From Lachnospiraceae bacterium (GTDB lineage: Bacteria > Bacillota > Clostridia > Lachnospirales > Lachnospiraceae), in contig JAFUJA010000005.1 in assembly GCA_017473905.1 (NCBI GenBank), positions 22,498-86,497 of the forward strand: DNA of 64,000 bases. The letters run 5' to 3'. The position numbers were made by a program, and so were the translations under genes. Under the pieces are notes generated by a model. It worked only from the letters and a program-made list of their open reading frames with translations, was not told where the DNA came from and made no database searches. Every line of letters starts with the position of its first letter. Positions within the stretch are counted from its first letter, which is position 1. Positions 8,068 to 16,838 of this stretch are shown one piece after another.

Positions 8068-8820
8068 TTATTTTAATTCTTTTACCCTGAATATTTTTAT
8101 ACTAAGCAAAACGATACCCGCTATCAACACTGCAGACAATATCAGCTGAATCCATACCGACACCGGTTCCACCGGCAAAAGCCCGGTCAACAGCATCCAC
8201 TGTCCCATAGGAAAACAGGTGATTAAAAATGTTACTATTTTCTTACCGATTCCCATGTTTTCGATTATTACAATGCCCATCAATGGAATCATAAGAGAAA
8301 CGCGGGCAAATTCAAGTTCTAAAATCACCGCAAGGGCTTTGCTGTGCACTGCAATACTAATCAGCAAAAGCAGGGTTGTAAAGGCTGCGCTGAAGAATAC
8401 TGCCGTAAAAGCTATTTTTAAAAACCTGATTCCGTCAAACTCTGTTCCTGCCGCAATAAAAGCAGAAACCGTTCCCAAAAGCCATGCCGCAAATAAAATG
8501 CCCATGGCAATATAAAGAGTGAAAAGGTAAGACAGATATACCTCTTTTCTGGTATGTCCTACGATTAACTTATTGCGAATGGTTTTATCGGAATATTCCT
8601 TTCCTACAAAAAAGCCCGTAAAAAGCGTGAGAAATGCGGGAATCATTCCCACAATAAAAGCAGTATAATCCATTGCATCCGTTCCGGGCTGATGTATCCC
8701 CATCACACCGGACCCGATACAAATATACCACACGGTAATCAAATACATAGCTGCCGTATAAATCCAAAGACTTTTACTTTTCATCAATCTGATGCAATTA
8801 GCTGATAATAATTTTTTCAT
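8068..8820 (-). CDS. ABC-2 type permease of bacitracin/lantibiotic-type exporter
   Basis: A 250-residue membrane protein with about six hydrophobic segments. It carries the FFVGKEYSDKTIRNKLIVGHTR stretch, typical of LanE/LanG and BcrB-like permeases, which hand substrate to an associated ATPase. It is similar in layout to the preceding permease gene (GLFIGDEYSDKTLRNKLIGG), so the two probably form a heterodimer. AAAAGGAG precedes the ATG. The gene lies between the first permease and the kinase with gaps of 12 bp each. The substrate is not visible from sequence; self-protection against a lantibiotic or bacitracin-like compound is inferred from the arrangement. Confidence 0.88.
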   Translation of the reverse strand: MKKLLSANCIRLMKSKSLWIYTAAMYLITVWYICIGSGVMGIHQPGTDAMDYTAFIVGMIPAFLTLFTGFFVGKEYSDKTIRNKLIVGHTRKEVYLSYLFTLYIAMGILFAAWLLGTVSAFIAAGTEFDGIRFLKIAFTAVFFSAAFTTLLLLISIAVHSKALAVILELEFARVSLMIPLMGIVIIENMGIGKKIVTFLITCFPMGQWMLLTGLLPVEPVSVWIQLILSAVLIAGIVLLSIKIFRVKELK

Positions 8821-8832
8821 TTTCTTCTCCTT

Positions 8833-9591
8833 TTATCGGATATCCCTGTAACGGAAAATAACTGCGCCCGTTACAAGAAATACCAAACACACACATATAC
8901 AACCGACAGGAAATGAAATTTCCGTCAGGCACTCGTTCACAACCAGATCCTCATAAGACCTGATTTGATACAGATATGCCTCCGGCCAGAAATTTACCCA
9001 CAACGAATTCTTGATTTCGTGGGTAATCAGCATCCCGATAATGCCATTTCCTCCAAAAGCAAGGCAGGTTGCTAAACAATTGCCAATACCGCAACCGATT
9101 GCCTTATTTTGTACAAATACCATTATGCAAAGACTTATTCCGCACATGGCCGCAATCGGAAACAGGCTGTAAAAAGTATGTTTGAACAGTAAAGAAAATG
9201 AAATTGTCAAAGACCCTATAAAAATGCGCCCAAATACATATCCTGTCAACATGGCAGCGATATGACAAATCACCGTAGCCGTAAATACAACAATATAGTA
9301 ACTGAAAAAAACCGTCACACGATTGTATCCGCCAATCAGTTTATTCCGCAGCGTTTTATCACTATATTCATCCCCGATAAACAATCCCACCAGAATTGCT
9401 GCTGCGATTCCGATAAACAGAGTATGATTAAAAAGAATTGCTCCCGGCGTCTGTTCCTGAAACAACTCCGTAATCTGCCTGCGGTTCACCAGACCCATGT
9501 AAACATTCAATAAAGAAACAATAATAAAAACACCCCAAAAATATAAGCTTTTAAAAATTCTTATAAAGCCTGCTGCCAGAAGATTAAACAT
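8833..9591 (-). CDS. ABC-2 type permease, first of the pair
   Basis: A 252-residue membrane protein with six predicted membrane segments and the conserved GDEYSDKTLRNKLIGGYNR motif. I chose the ATG at 9589-9591: it overlaps the end of the ATPase gene by 8 bp, which suggests translational coupling, and a longer reading of the frame would intrude 80 nt into that gene. It is a likely partner of the ATPase upstream and the permease downstream in an exporter of the LanFEG/BcrAB class. Confidence 0.88.
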   Translation of the reverse strand: MFNLLAAGFIRIFKSLYFWGVFIIVSLLNVYMGLVNRRQITELFQEQTPGAILFNHTLFIGIAAAILVGLFIGDEYSDKTLRNKLIGGYNRVTVFFSYYIVVFTATVICHIAAMLTGYVFGRIFIGSLTISFSLLFKHTFYSLFPIAAMCGISLCIMVFVQNKAIGCGIGNCLATCLAFGGNGIIGMLITHEIKNSLWVNFWPEAYLYQIRSYEDLVVNECLTEISFPVGCICVCLVFLVTGAVIFRYRDIR

Positions 9592-10498
9592 TACCCTGTC
9601 CTCCCAGCAAACTGATATAAAAGCTTTCCAGACTCTCGCTGTGTTCTTCCAAAGAAAGAATCTCACATTTTTCTTTGTCTAAAGCCAGAGTCAGCTGTGT
9701 AATGTTAACCTTCGCATAAATTTCCGCTGTTTTATCTGATATTATTTTATAATCCTGCTTTGTTTCCTCCAAAACCCTGGCAAGAATTCCGGTATCCGAA
9801 ACTTCAATTCTTGTATATTTTTTACAGGATTTTTCAAGTTCTTCCGCACTCATTTCTTTTACAATGCGTCCCTTATCAATGAAACCGTAGTGGGTTGCCA
9901 GTTTGGATAATTCGTCCAGAATATGACTGGAAATCAATACCGTAATCTGCTTCTCGCGATTCAGTTTCAAAATCAATTCACGCATCTCAATAATCCCCTG
10001 AGGGTCAAGACCGTTTGTCGGTTCGTCCAATACAAGAAAATCCGGATTTCCGGCAAGTGCGATGGCAATTCCCAACCGCTGGCGCATACCCAGGGAAAAA
10101 TTCTTCGCTTTCTTTTTGCCGGCATCGGAAAGTCCTACCAGGGAAAGCAATTCCCGGATTCCTTCATCACTTGGAATTCCAAGAATCCTGTATTGCTGTT
10201 TTACATTATCCTCTGCAGTCATGTCGCCGTAAATTGCAGGAGTTTCCACAACTGCTCCTATTCTGCGTCGTGCCCGGCAGATGTTTTTATCTTTATCGGA
10301 AATCCCGTATAGACTAAATTCACCCGCAGTGGGTTTCTGAAGTCCGCATAAAAGCCGGATTAACGTCGTTTTACCGGAACCGTTTTTACCCACGAATCCA
10401 TAAATTGCTCCTTTGGGAACCTGCATATCTAACCGGTCCAGTGCCTTAAAATTTCTATATTGTTTTGTCAAAGAATCTGTTTTAAAAATATATTCCAT
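9584..10498 (-). CDS. ABC transporter ATP-binding protein, BcrA/LanF type
   Basis: A 304-residue ATPase with Walker A GKNGSGKTT, the Q-loop region IGAVVETPAIY, signature FSLGMRQRLGIA, Walker B FLVLDEPTNGLDP and the H-loop ISSHIL. FSLGMRQRLGIA and the GAVVE-P element are characteristic of the bacitracin/lantibiotic resistance branch. The C-terminal 80 residues form an extra domain common to this group. It is preceded by AAGGAGG and by a promoter-like region with four direct repeats (10526-10585), so it probably starts the regulated transcript that continues through both permeases, the kinase and the ACT-MBL gene. Confidence 0.93.
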   Translation of the reverse strand: MEYIFKTDSLTKQYRNFKALDRLDMQVPKGAIYGFVGKNGSGKTTLIRLLCGLQKPTAGEFSLYGISDKDKNICRARRRIGAVVETPAIYGDMTAEDNVKQQYRILGIPSDEGIRELLSLVGLSDAGKKKAKNFSLGMRQRLGIAIALAGNPDFLVLDEPTNGLDPQGIIEMRELILKLNREKQITVLISSHILDELSKLATHYGFIDKGRIVKEMSAEELEKSCKKYTRIEVSDTGILARVLEETKQDYKIISDKTAEIYAKVNITQLTLALDKEKCEILSLEEHSESLESFYISLLGGQGNV

Positions 10499-10525
10499 TC
10501 CCGTTTCCTCCTTTTCTTTATACCC

Positions 10526-10585
10526 AGTATATCTTTAAAAAGTAAAGAAACCGATAAAGAAAAGTGTAAAGAAATCGTAAAGATT
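10526..10585 (-). promoter_or_regulatory. ABC operon promoter with four TAAAGAAA direct repeats
   Basis: Read on the plus strand, TAAAGAAA occurs at 10543, 10555 and 10567, with a fourth variant TAAAGATT at 10578. The spacing is 12, 12 and 11 bp, about one helical turn each. On the minus strand the array ends just upstream of a TATACT -10 box (10526-10531) that has no good -35. This is the layout expected for an activator-dependent promoter bound by an OmpR-family regulator, here most likely the product of the adjacent gene (inference). Confidence 0.65.
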
Positions 10586-11242
10586 TCAGACAATGAATCG
10601 GAATCCGATTCCCCATACCGCTTCAATGTAGTCCGTTCCGTTTACTTCCCGGAGTTTCTTTCGCAGATTGCTGACATGCTGCTTTAAGGAACTGTCCGTG
10701 CAGTCCGGAGTATCCATACTGATACTGTCTAAAATAGTATTCTTGGAAATCACCTGATTGGCATTCTGCATCAGTATTTTAAGAATGGCATATTCCGTTT
10801 TGGTCAGTTTAACAGATACATGATTTACGGACACCTCATGCATATTCAGGTCCAAAACCAGGTCTCCGGCACAAAGCTGCTTTTTATTTGTCCTCACCGG
10901 TCGCAGATGTATCTTAATGCGGGCAAGTAACTCGCCGGTATCAAAAGGTTTCGTCACATAATCACAGGCACCGTTTAACAACAGATTTACTTTATTGGTC
11001 ATATCCATCTTGGCACTTACAATCATTACCGGAATATCCTGAATATGAGGCAAAACCTCTTCTCCGTTTAATCCCGGAAGCATTAAATCCAAAAGAATCA
11101 GATCCGGTTCATTCCGGGATAAAAGGAAAAGCGCCTCTGTACCGGAATATGCACGTAAAGTGGCATACCCTTCCTGCTGCAACAGTTCTTCCAGCATATT
11201 CCCAATATGAATATCATCATCAATAATAGCTATTGTTTTCAT
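10586..11242 (-). CDS. OmpR/PhoB-family response regulator
   Basis: A 218-residue regulator. The receiver domain (residues 1-115) has the acidic pocket IIDDD, phospho-acceptor Asp52 in LLDLMLPGLNG, the switch residue in VSAK and the lysine in VTKPF. The C-terminal winged helix (about 125-218) contains LTKTEYAILKILMQN and the VSNLRKKL recognition region, ending VWGIGFRF. Its gene lies immediately upstream of the repeat-bearing ABC promoter and has the kinase at 7162-8055 as likely partner. The 44-bp gap before it has no clear promoter, so it may be read from the hemZ side. Confidence 0.93.
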   Translation of the reverse strand: MKTIAIIDDDIHIGNMLEELLQQEGYATLRAYSGTEALFLLSRNEPDLILLDLMLPGLNGEEVLPHIQDIPVMIVSAKMDMTNKVNLLLNGACDYVTKPFDTGELLARIKIHLRPVRTNKKQLCAGDLVLDLNMHEVSVNHVSVKLTKTEYAILKILMQNANQVISKNTILDSISMDTPDCTDSSLKQHVSNLRKKLREVNGTDYIEAVWGIGFRFIV

Positions 11243-11286
11243 AAATGTACCGATAAACTTTTTTATCCGATCCTTTCTAAAAATAA

Positions 11287-12729
11287 CTAAAGTTCTGCTT
11301 TTTCAAACTCCAGAAGTTTCTTCCGCCGTTCCACCATTTCATCAATACGGGATAAATACTGCTCCACGTCTTTTACATTATCGGAACGCTCAATACGGTT
11401 ATTGGGCAAAACAAGCTTGGTAATACTTCCCGCTCCTACAGCGGCAATGGTCTGTTTCTCTTCCATAATCAGCACGTTGTAAATACCGTCTTTCCCGTTT
11501 CTTGCAAAACCGACATTTTCAAGATTTCCCGCCATGTTTTTCTGACGATAGAGATAGTATGCCTCCATATCCATTGCCTTTGCACACGTTCCTGCAATTT
11601 CCATCATGTCACTTGTATCATTCAAGGCTTCCCTGCCGTTCTTTTCAATCCACTCTCCCAATTTAGAAGCCCTTTTAATTGCAAGGGAATGCACGGTCAG
11701 ACTGTCCGGATTCATCTTTTTAATTTCTTCCAAAGTCTTTGCAACCATTTCTGCATTTTCTCCGGGAAGACCTAAAATAATATCCATATTAATATTGTCG
11801 AACCCAACTTCTCTCGCCAAAGCAAAAGCTTCTTTGGTCTGTTCCGTACTATGGCATCTTCCGATCAAATCAAGGGTTTCCTGATTCATGGTTTGAGGAT
11901 TTACGGAAATTCTCGTAACACCAAGCTTATATAAAACCTCCAGTTTTTCCCTTGTAATACTATCCGGCCGGCCCGCTTCCACGGTAAATTCCTGCAAATA
12001 AGATAAATCAAATTTCTCCTTCACATAAGAAATTAACTCCTCCAGCTGCTCTGCAGATAAAGAAGTCGGTGTACCGCCGCCGATATAAACCGTATTCAAT
12101 GGTCTGTCCTGATACGCAACACTCCAGAAATCCAGTTCTTTTTTCATGGCATCCAAATATTCCTGCATGCGATTCTTCCACTTAAAAACAGGATTTGACG
12201 TAAAAGAACAATACAGACAGGTTGTAGGACAAAACGGAATTCCGATATAAAGACTGTATCCTTTTACACAATCCAGCTTTTCCAGAAGTTTTTTCTCATG
12301 TTTTGCAATTGTGGTAGAAAGCTTGATTTTTTCCTCACTGACACAATGCTTATGTTTTAGAAACTCCTCAATTTCATCATCCCGTTTTCCCTGTTCCAAA
12401 AGTTGCATGGCAATCTTGGTGGGACGAATTCCGGTCAGATTTCCCCAGGGAAGCTCTTTTCCGGTCTCAGCCTGTAATACTCTGTATAAAAACAGTTTAA
12501 ACTGGTTTTTGGGAGTATCCCCGTCCGTAGCAAAAATGCATTCCTTAGGTTCGGAATCGCCTAATATAACAATAGCCCCGGTCTCCATAATCGTTACCTT
12601 AACCGTTGCTTTTTCTTCACTGTCATCCTCTCCGCTTCTTTTAAAACTGATTTCGCTCTCAGGATAAAAAGCTTTTATAAGCGAATGCAGGTCATATTCA
12701 TAATCTTCTCTGTTACATATGATTTCCAT
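11287..12729 (-). CDS. hemZ: Radical SAM coproporphyrinogen dehydrogenase-like protein HemZ
   Basis: A 480-residue radical SAM protein of the oxygen-independent coproporphyrinogen III oxidase family, HemZ branch. The 4Fe-4S ligands are in CPTTCLYCSF (CxxxCxxC), preceded by a family N-terminal domain of about 160 residues that opens with MEIICNREDYEYDL, and followed by YIGGGTPTSLS and the HemN-like C-terminal region. I chose the ATG at 12727-12729 because HemZ proteins start close to the DYEYD motif and because a hairpin separates it from the preceding gene; the ribosome binding site is weak, so the start is not certain. The 61-bp gap after the hydrolase gene suggests loose co-transcription. 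Confidence 0.85.
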   Translation of the reverse strand: MEIICNREDYEYDLHSLIKAFYPESEISFKRSGEDDSEEKATVKVTIMETGAIVILGDSEPKECIFATDGDTPKNQFKLFLYRVLQAETGKELPWGNLTGIRPTKIAMQLLEQGKRDDEIEEFLKHKHCVSEEKIKLSTTIAKHEKKLLEKLDCVKGYSLYIGIPFCPTTCLYCSFTSNPVFKWKNRMQEYLDAMKKELDFWSVAYQDRPLNTVYIGGGTPTSLSAEQLEELISYVKEKFDLSYLQEFTVEAGRPDSITREKLEVLYKLGVTRISVNPQTMNQETLDLIGRCHSTEQTKEAFALAREVGFDNINMDIILGLPGENAEMVAKTLEEIKKMNPDSLTVHSLAIKRASKLGEWIEKNGREALNDTSDMMEIAGTCAKAMDMEAYYLYRQKNMAGNLENVGFARNGKDGIYNVLIMEEKQTIAAVGAGSITKLVLPNNRIERSDNVKDVEQYLSRIDEMVERRKKLLEFEKAEL

Positions 12730-12741
12730 ATACGTATAAAA

Positions 12742-12766
12742 GGGGAATCCGGTATCCGGACTCCCC
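12742..12766 (-). terminator. Hairpin between MBL hydrolase gene and hemZ
   Basis: GGGGAATCCGG and CCGGACTCCCC form an 11-bp stem with one mismatch and a 3-nt loop. On the minus strand it is followed by only TTTTA, so it is a weak or partial terminator. Confidence 0.45.
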
Positions 12767-12790
12767 ATCCTTTCTTGTTTTCCGTTTTCT

Positions 12791-13435
12791 TTACTGCAAT
12801 TCACAGCAATAAGGATTATATTCTTTTTCATGTCCGATGGAAGTAAAATCTCCGTGTCCGGGATATACCGCAGTATCATTGGGAAGCTTCCATAACTTTT
12901 CGCTGATGGATGTTCTCAAATCGCCTGCACTTCCGGTAGGGAAATCCGTTCTTCCCACAGATTCAAAGAAAAGAGTATCTCCGCTGATTAAAACATTATC
13001 TTCTTCAAAATAATAACAACAACTTCCCACGGAATGACCGGGAGTTTCTATCATGCGAAACTTCATACCGGAAATCTCAGCTTCATCGCCATCGGAAAGA
13101 AGCACATCTGCATTCACCTTATATTCTTTGCCGATAAGACGGGAATGATTTAAGGAAGGATCCGTAAGCAGGGGAATTTCTTTTTTGGATGCATACACAG
13201 TTGCACCTTCGCAGATTTCTTTTAATTCATTTACGCCCATAATATGGTCAAAATGACCATGGGTCAGCAGTATTGCTTTTACGGTAAGACCTTTTTCCAT
13301 CAACGTCACATGGATTTGATCAGCGTGAAGAGGAGGGTCCACCACAATGGCTTCACTTCCGCCTTCCCGATACAAATAATAACAATTTGTTTCCAGCCTT
13401 CCTAAAACAATACATCCCACAACCAGCTTATTCAT
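12791..13435 (-). CDS. Metallo-beta-lactamase fold hydrolase, glyoxalase II-like
   Basis: A 214-residue hydrolase of the YcbL/glyoxalase-II-like group, which uses two zinc or iron ions. The motif LLTHGHFDHIMG gives HxHxDH; further ligands are in ETPGHSVGSCCYY, SGDTLF and YPGHGD. The length matches single-domain thioester hydrolases without the C-terminal substrate domain of true glyoxalase II. Its ATG overlaps the stop codon of the Rel gene (TAATG), so the two are translationally coupled. The physiological substrate is unknown. Confidence 0.9.
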   Translation of the reverse strand: MNKLVVGCIVLGRLETNCYYLYREGGSEAIVVDPPLHADQIHVTLMEKGLTVKAILLTHGHFDHIMGVNELKEICEGATVYASKKEIPLLTDPSLNHSRLIGKEYKVNADVLLSDGDEAEISGMKFRMIETPGHSVGSCCYYFEEDNVLISGDTLFFESVGRTDFPTGSAGDLRTSISEKLWKLPNDTAVYPGHGDFTSIGHEKEYNPYCCELQ

Positions 13436-15723
13436 TAGCTACTCGTCCTTTCGATATCAATTACCTGATTTACGGTCTTAATCTTGGCCACAATACGTTC
13501 CAATTCCTCTTTATTGGCAATTTCAAAGGATGTTTTCAAGGTGGTAATACCTTTTTTACTAATCTTGGTAGAAAGGCTTACGATATCAATATCCTTTTCC
13601 GTAAGTGCCTTGGCAATATCTGCCAGAAGACCGTTTCTGTTATATGCATAAATAATAATTTCCGCAAGATATTTGTTGGATTTCACCTGCTGCCAATGGG
13701 CACTCAAAACCCTCTTTCTGTCCTCGGGCAACAAATTAATGATATTGACGCAATCCACACGATGGATGGACACGCCTCTTCCTCTGGTTGTAAAGGCAAC
13801 AATGTCATCTCCGGGAATCGGACTGCAGCATTTACCGAAACGCATGGCTACGCCGTCAATTCCGTCTACTACAACACCATCCATATTTTTGCGGCCTGAG
13901 GATTTTTCATTCTTTTCCGCAGATTCGCTGACAGCATCCATAACCTGGGCATCCGTAACGGCTTTTTTATGTTCCTGGTCAAAAAGTTCTTTCATCTTGT
14001 TGATGATCTGACCTTCTTTTAAACCACCGTGACCAATAGCTGCAAGAATGGAATCCCAATCGTTGAAGCCGTACTTACGCATTACAAATTCCGTATAAGC
14101 AGGTTTCATCAGGTCGGAAAGAACAACACCTTTTGACTTACAATATGCAAGAAGCATTTCCTTTCCTTTTTCAATGTTTTCAACCTTATATTCGTTTTTG
14201 TACCACTGGTTAATTTTATTTCTGGCAAGGGTACTCTTCGCAATACTCAGCCAGTCTCTGCTGGGACCGTTTGAATTATTGGAGGTAATAATCTGAATGA
14301 CATCGCCGTTTTTAATGACATAATCCAGACTCACAAGTTTACCGCTTACTTTGGCACCTACCATTCGGTTACCCACGGCACTATGAATTGCATATGCAAA
14401 GTCAATGGGGGTTGAGCCGGAAGGAAGCTGTTTTACATCACCGCTGGGGGTAAAACAGTATACGCTGTCGGAGAACAAATCCAAATCGCTCTTCAACAGG
14501 TTCATGAATTCCTTGTTATCGGACTCTTTCTGCCATTCAAGAATCTGACGAAGCCAGGTAAGCTTCGCTTCTTCTCCTCCAACGGTTTTCTTTCCGTCAG
14601 ACATTTCCTTGTATTTCCAATGGGCAGCAATACCATATTCTGCCGTTCTGTGCATTTCTCTGGTACGAATCTGCACCTCAAAAGGCTGACCTGCAGAACC
14701 GATTAAGGTTGTATGAAGAGACTGATACATATTGCCCTTCGGCATTGCAATATAGTCTTTTACACGGCCGGGAATCGGTTTATAAATTTCGTGGATAACA
14801 CCAAGAACCGCATAACAGTCTTTTACGGAATCCACAATAATACGAACCGCAAACAAATCATAAATTTCTTCCAATGACTTATTCTGGTTTTTCATTTTAC
14901 GGTAAATACTGAAGAAGTGTTTTACACGGCCGTCAATGACAGCCTTGATTCCGGCAGCCTCAATATGACTGCTGACTTCATCAACAATACTCTGGACATA
15001 TTTCTCACGTTCTGCCTTTTTGCTGGAAATCTTATCCACAAGCTCATAATAAGCTTCCGGCTCCAGATATTTTAAGGACAAATCATCCAGTTCCACCTTA
15101 ATACGTGAAATACCCAGACGCTGGGCAATCGGAGAATAAATATCCAAGGTTTCTCTTGCCTTCTCCTGCTGTTTGTTGGGAGGCATATGTTTTAAAGTTC
15201 TCATGTTATGCAGACGGTCTGCAAGTTTAATCATGATTACTCTGATATCCTTGGCCATGGCAAGGAACATTTTACGCAGATTTTCTGCCTGTTCTTCCAG
15301 CTTGTCTCCGCCGGCATATTCCAGACAGCCTAATTTTGTAACACCGTCCACCAAAGCAGCCACTTCAGAGCCAAATTCTTTCTCTATTTCTTCATATGTC
15401 ATAATGGTATCTTCCACAACATCATGAAGAATTCCCGCTGCAATGGTTTCTTTGTCCATTTCCAAATCCGCAAGCACAATGGCAACGCACAAGGGATGAA
15501 TAATATAAGGTTCACCGGATTTACGCAACTGGTCCTTATGTGCCTCAAAGGCAATTTTATATGCTTTTTCAATCAGGGTAATATCATCAGAAGGATGATA
15601 TTTTTTTACACGCAAAATAAGATCGTCATAAAGCTGTTCAGGGGGAACAAACTCCTTCTGCTTTTCGATACGACCGTCATCAATAACAAATTCATGTTGG
15701 ATTTTCGCTGCTTTCTCTTCCAT
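13435..15723 (-). CDS. relA: Bifunctional (p)ppGpp synthetase/hydrolase Rel
   Basis: A 762-residue long Rel enzyme that makes and degrades the stringent alarmone. Domains in order: HD hydrolase (about 50-200; HPLCVAIVLADLE, ILHDVVEDT, LADRLHNMRTL), synthetase (about 240-380; GRVKHFFSIYRKMKNQN, FAVRIIVDSVKDCY, GNMYQSLHTTL, EVQIRTREMH), TGS (about 410-470), a helical and zinc-finger-like region with CCSPIPGDDIV, and a C-terminal ACT domain. The HD motif is intact, so hydrolase activity is expected. It is followed directly by the hydrolase gene, and a small alarmone synthetase lies 37 kb away (52540-53217). Confidence 0.97.
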   Translation of the reverse strand: MEEKAAKIQHEFVIDDGRIEKQKEFVPPEQLYDDLILRVKKYHPSDDITLIEKAYKIAFEAHKDQLRKSGEPYIIHPLCVAIVLADLEMDKETIAAGILHDVVEDTIMTYEEIEKEFGSEVAALVDGVTKLGCLEYAGGDKLEEQAENLRKMFLAMAKDIRVIMIKLADRLHNMRTLKHMPPNKQQEKARETLDIYSPIAQRLGISRIKVELDDLSLKYLEPEAYYELVDKISSKKAEREKYVQSIVDEVSSHIEAAGIKAVIDGRVKHFFSIYRKMKNQNKSLEEIYDLFAVRIIVDSVKDCYAVLGVIHEIYKPIPGRVKDYIAMPKGNMYQSLHTTLIGSAGQPFEVQIRTREMHRTAEYGIAAHWKYKEMSDGKKTVGGEEAKLTWLRQILEWQKESDNKEFMNLLKSDLDLFSDSVYCFTPSGDVKQLPSGSTPIDFAYAIHSAVGNRMVGAKVSGKLVSLDYVIKNGDVIQIITSNNSNGPSRDWLSIAKSTLARNKINQWYKNEYKVENIEKGKEMLLAYCKSKGVVLSDLMKPAYTEFVMRKYGFNDWDSILAAIGHGGLKEGQIINKMKELFDQEHKKAVTDAQVMDAVSESAEKNEKSSGRKNMDGVVVDGIDGVAMRFGKCCSPIPGDDIVAFTTRGRGVSIHRVDCVNIINLLPEDRKRVLSAHWQQVKSNKYLAEIIIYAYNRNGLLADIAKALTEKDIDIVSLSTKISKKGITTLKTSFEIANKEELERIVAKIKTVNQVIDIERTSS

Positions 15724-15772
15724 GATAAACCTTCTGTTTCTTTTTATGATAAAAATTGTAAAATGAAGCTTT

Positions 15773-16651
15773 TTACCAGTTAGTAAGTTTTATAACCGGC
15801 TTAAAACCCTGTGTTTTATTAAATTTCATGTTATGCTCGAAATTACTGAAACAATCGGAAGGATCTACACCTTCCAGATTCAGTGATTCAAAAGTTTCCC
15901 GGTCAAAGATAACGGAAATCAAAGTAAGTTCTTCCTTGTTACCGGTAGCGGTATTAACCATATCATCTACCGCATGGACAATTACCTTGTCAACGGGAAG
16001 AAGGGCAAATAAATCCCTTGCGAGACGAAGAGTTACACTGCAGGCATAGTCCTGAAGCAAAAGATTATAAGTGGATTTACTCATTTCTTTCTCTGATACT
16101 TTGCCTGTTTTCGTAAGGGTTATTTCCGTTTCGGGAATGATTTCTTCCTGTTTGATGTTAAATTCAGCTGCAATATATTCCGGAGCATCGGTTCCGATTT
16201 CGAACTCACTTCCGAACAAACGAAGCTCATCAAAAGGCTCTTCCTTTTCGATTACTTCATAATATGCATCGATATCACCGGCGAGCACCTTTTCCTGTAA
16301 GGAGGAAAGTTTGCGGGGAATGGTTTCCACTCTGTTCCAGTCAATTGCATCTACGCCGGTACAGTGAATCCGGATCAGTTCTTCTACGGATTCGTTAAAC
16401 TCTTCTACCTTCTTGGTGTTTACCTTGGTTTCCTTCGCTTTTTCTTTCTCACTCTTTCCCTTTTTGGTTCCGAATGTTTTGGTATATGAAAGTCCGGTTC
16501 CCGGAATGCCGATGGTTGCTCTTCTGGTTCCGTTGGTACTTACGGAATATCTTGCACCTTTTACACCGAAACTGATGCCTGCGCTTTTCTTGCCGAGATT
16601 AATCTTTGCAAGCTTACCTAATGAAATACTTTTTCTGAAATTCAATCCCAT
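15773..16651 (-). CDS. DUF4236 domain-containing protein
   Basis: A 292-residue protein. The first 60 residues are the DUF4236 motif: MGLNFRKSISLG, then KINLGKKSAGISFGVKG, ARYSVSTNGTRRATIGIPGTGLSYTK. This N-terminal module is widespread and its function is unknown. The rest has no motif I recognise; it contains acidic stretches and a final FNKTQGFKPVIKL. I chose the ATG at 16649-16651, which puts the conserved domain at the N-terminus and has AGAGAGG upstream. It has its own extended -10 promoter and lies 49 bp ahead of the Rel gene. Confidence 0.85.
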   Translation of the reverse strand: MGLNFRKSISLGKLAKINLGKKSAGISFGVKGARYSVSTNGTRRATIGIPGTGLSYTKTFGTKKGKSEKEKAKETKVNTKKVEEFNESVEELIRIHCTGVDAIDWNRVETIPRKLSSLQEKVLAGDIDAYYEVIEKEEPFDELRLFGSEFEIGTDAPEYIAAEFNIKQEEIIPETEITLTKTGKVSEKEMSKSTYNLLLQDYACSVTLRLARDLFALLPVDKVIVHAVDDMVNTATGNKEELTLISVIFDRETFESLNLEGVDPSDCFSNFEHNMKFNKTQGFKPVIKLTNW

Positions 16652-16734
16652 ACACAATACCTCTCTGCTTTCCTGTATTTTGCCCCGCGGGAATTTCCCG
16701 AGCAACAAAAGAACCGGGCAAAATCTTAACGGAT

Positions 16735-16743
16735 ATTATAACA
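16735..16743 (-). promoter_or_regulatory. Extended -10 promoter of the DUF4236 gene
   Basis: The minus strand reads TGTTATAAT, an extended -10 (TGn-TATAAT), 84 nt before the start codon. No strong -35 is visible, which is acceptable for this promoter class. Confidence 0.5.
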
Positions 16744-16795
16744 TATTTCGACATAACAGAAAAGAGAAAAAAATAAAAACCTGCTTGGAACCAAG

Positions 16796-16834
16796 AAGAA
16801 CAAAGAATGTTTCAGAAAGCCATTCTTTGTTCTT
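16796..16834 (-). terminator. Strong terminator hairpin after mntP
   Basis: AAGAACAAAGAATG (16796-16809) pairs perfectly with CATTCTTTGTTCTT (16821-16834), an 11-nt loop between them. It lies directly after the mntP stop. The U-rich run is better on the plus side (TTTTATTT), so it may also stop antisense transcription. Confidence 0.75.
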
Positions 16835-16838
16835 TTAT

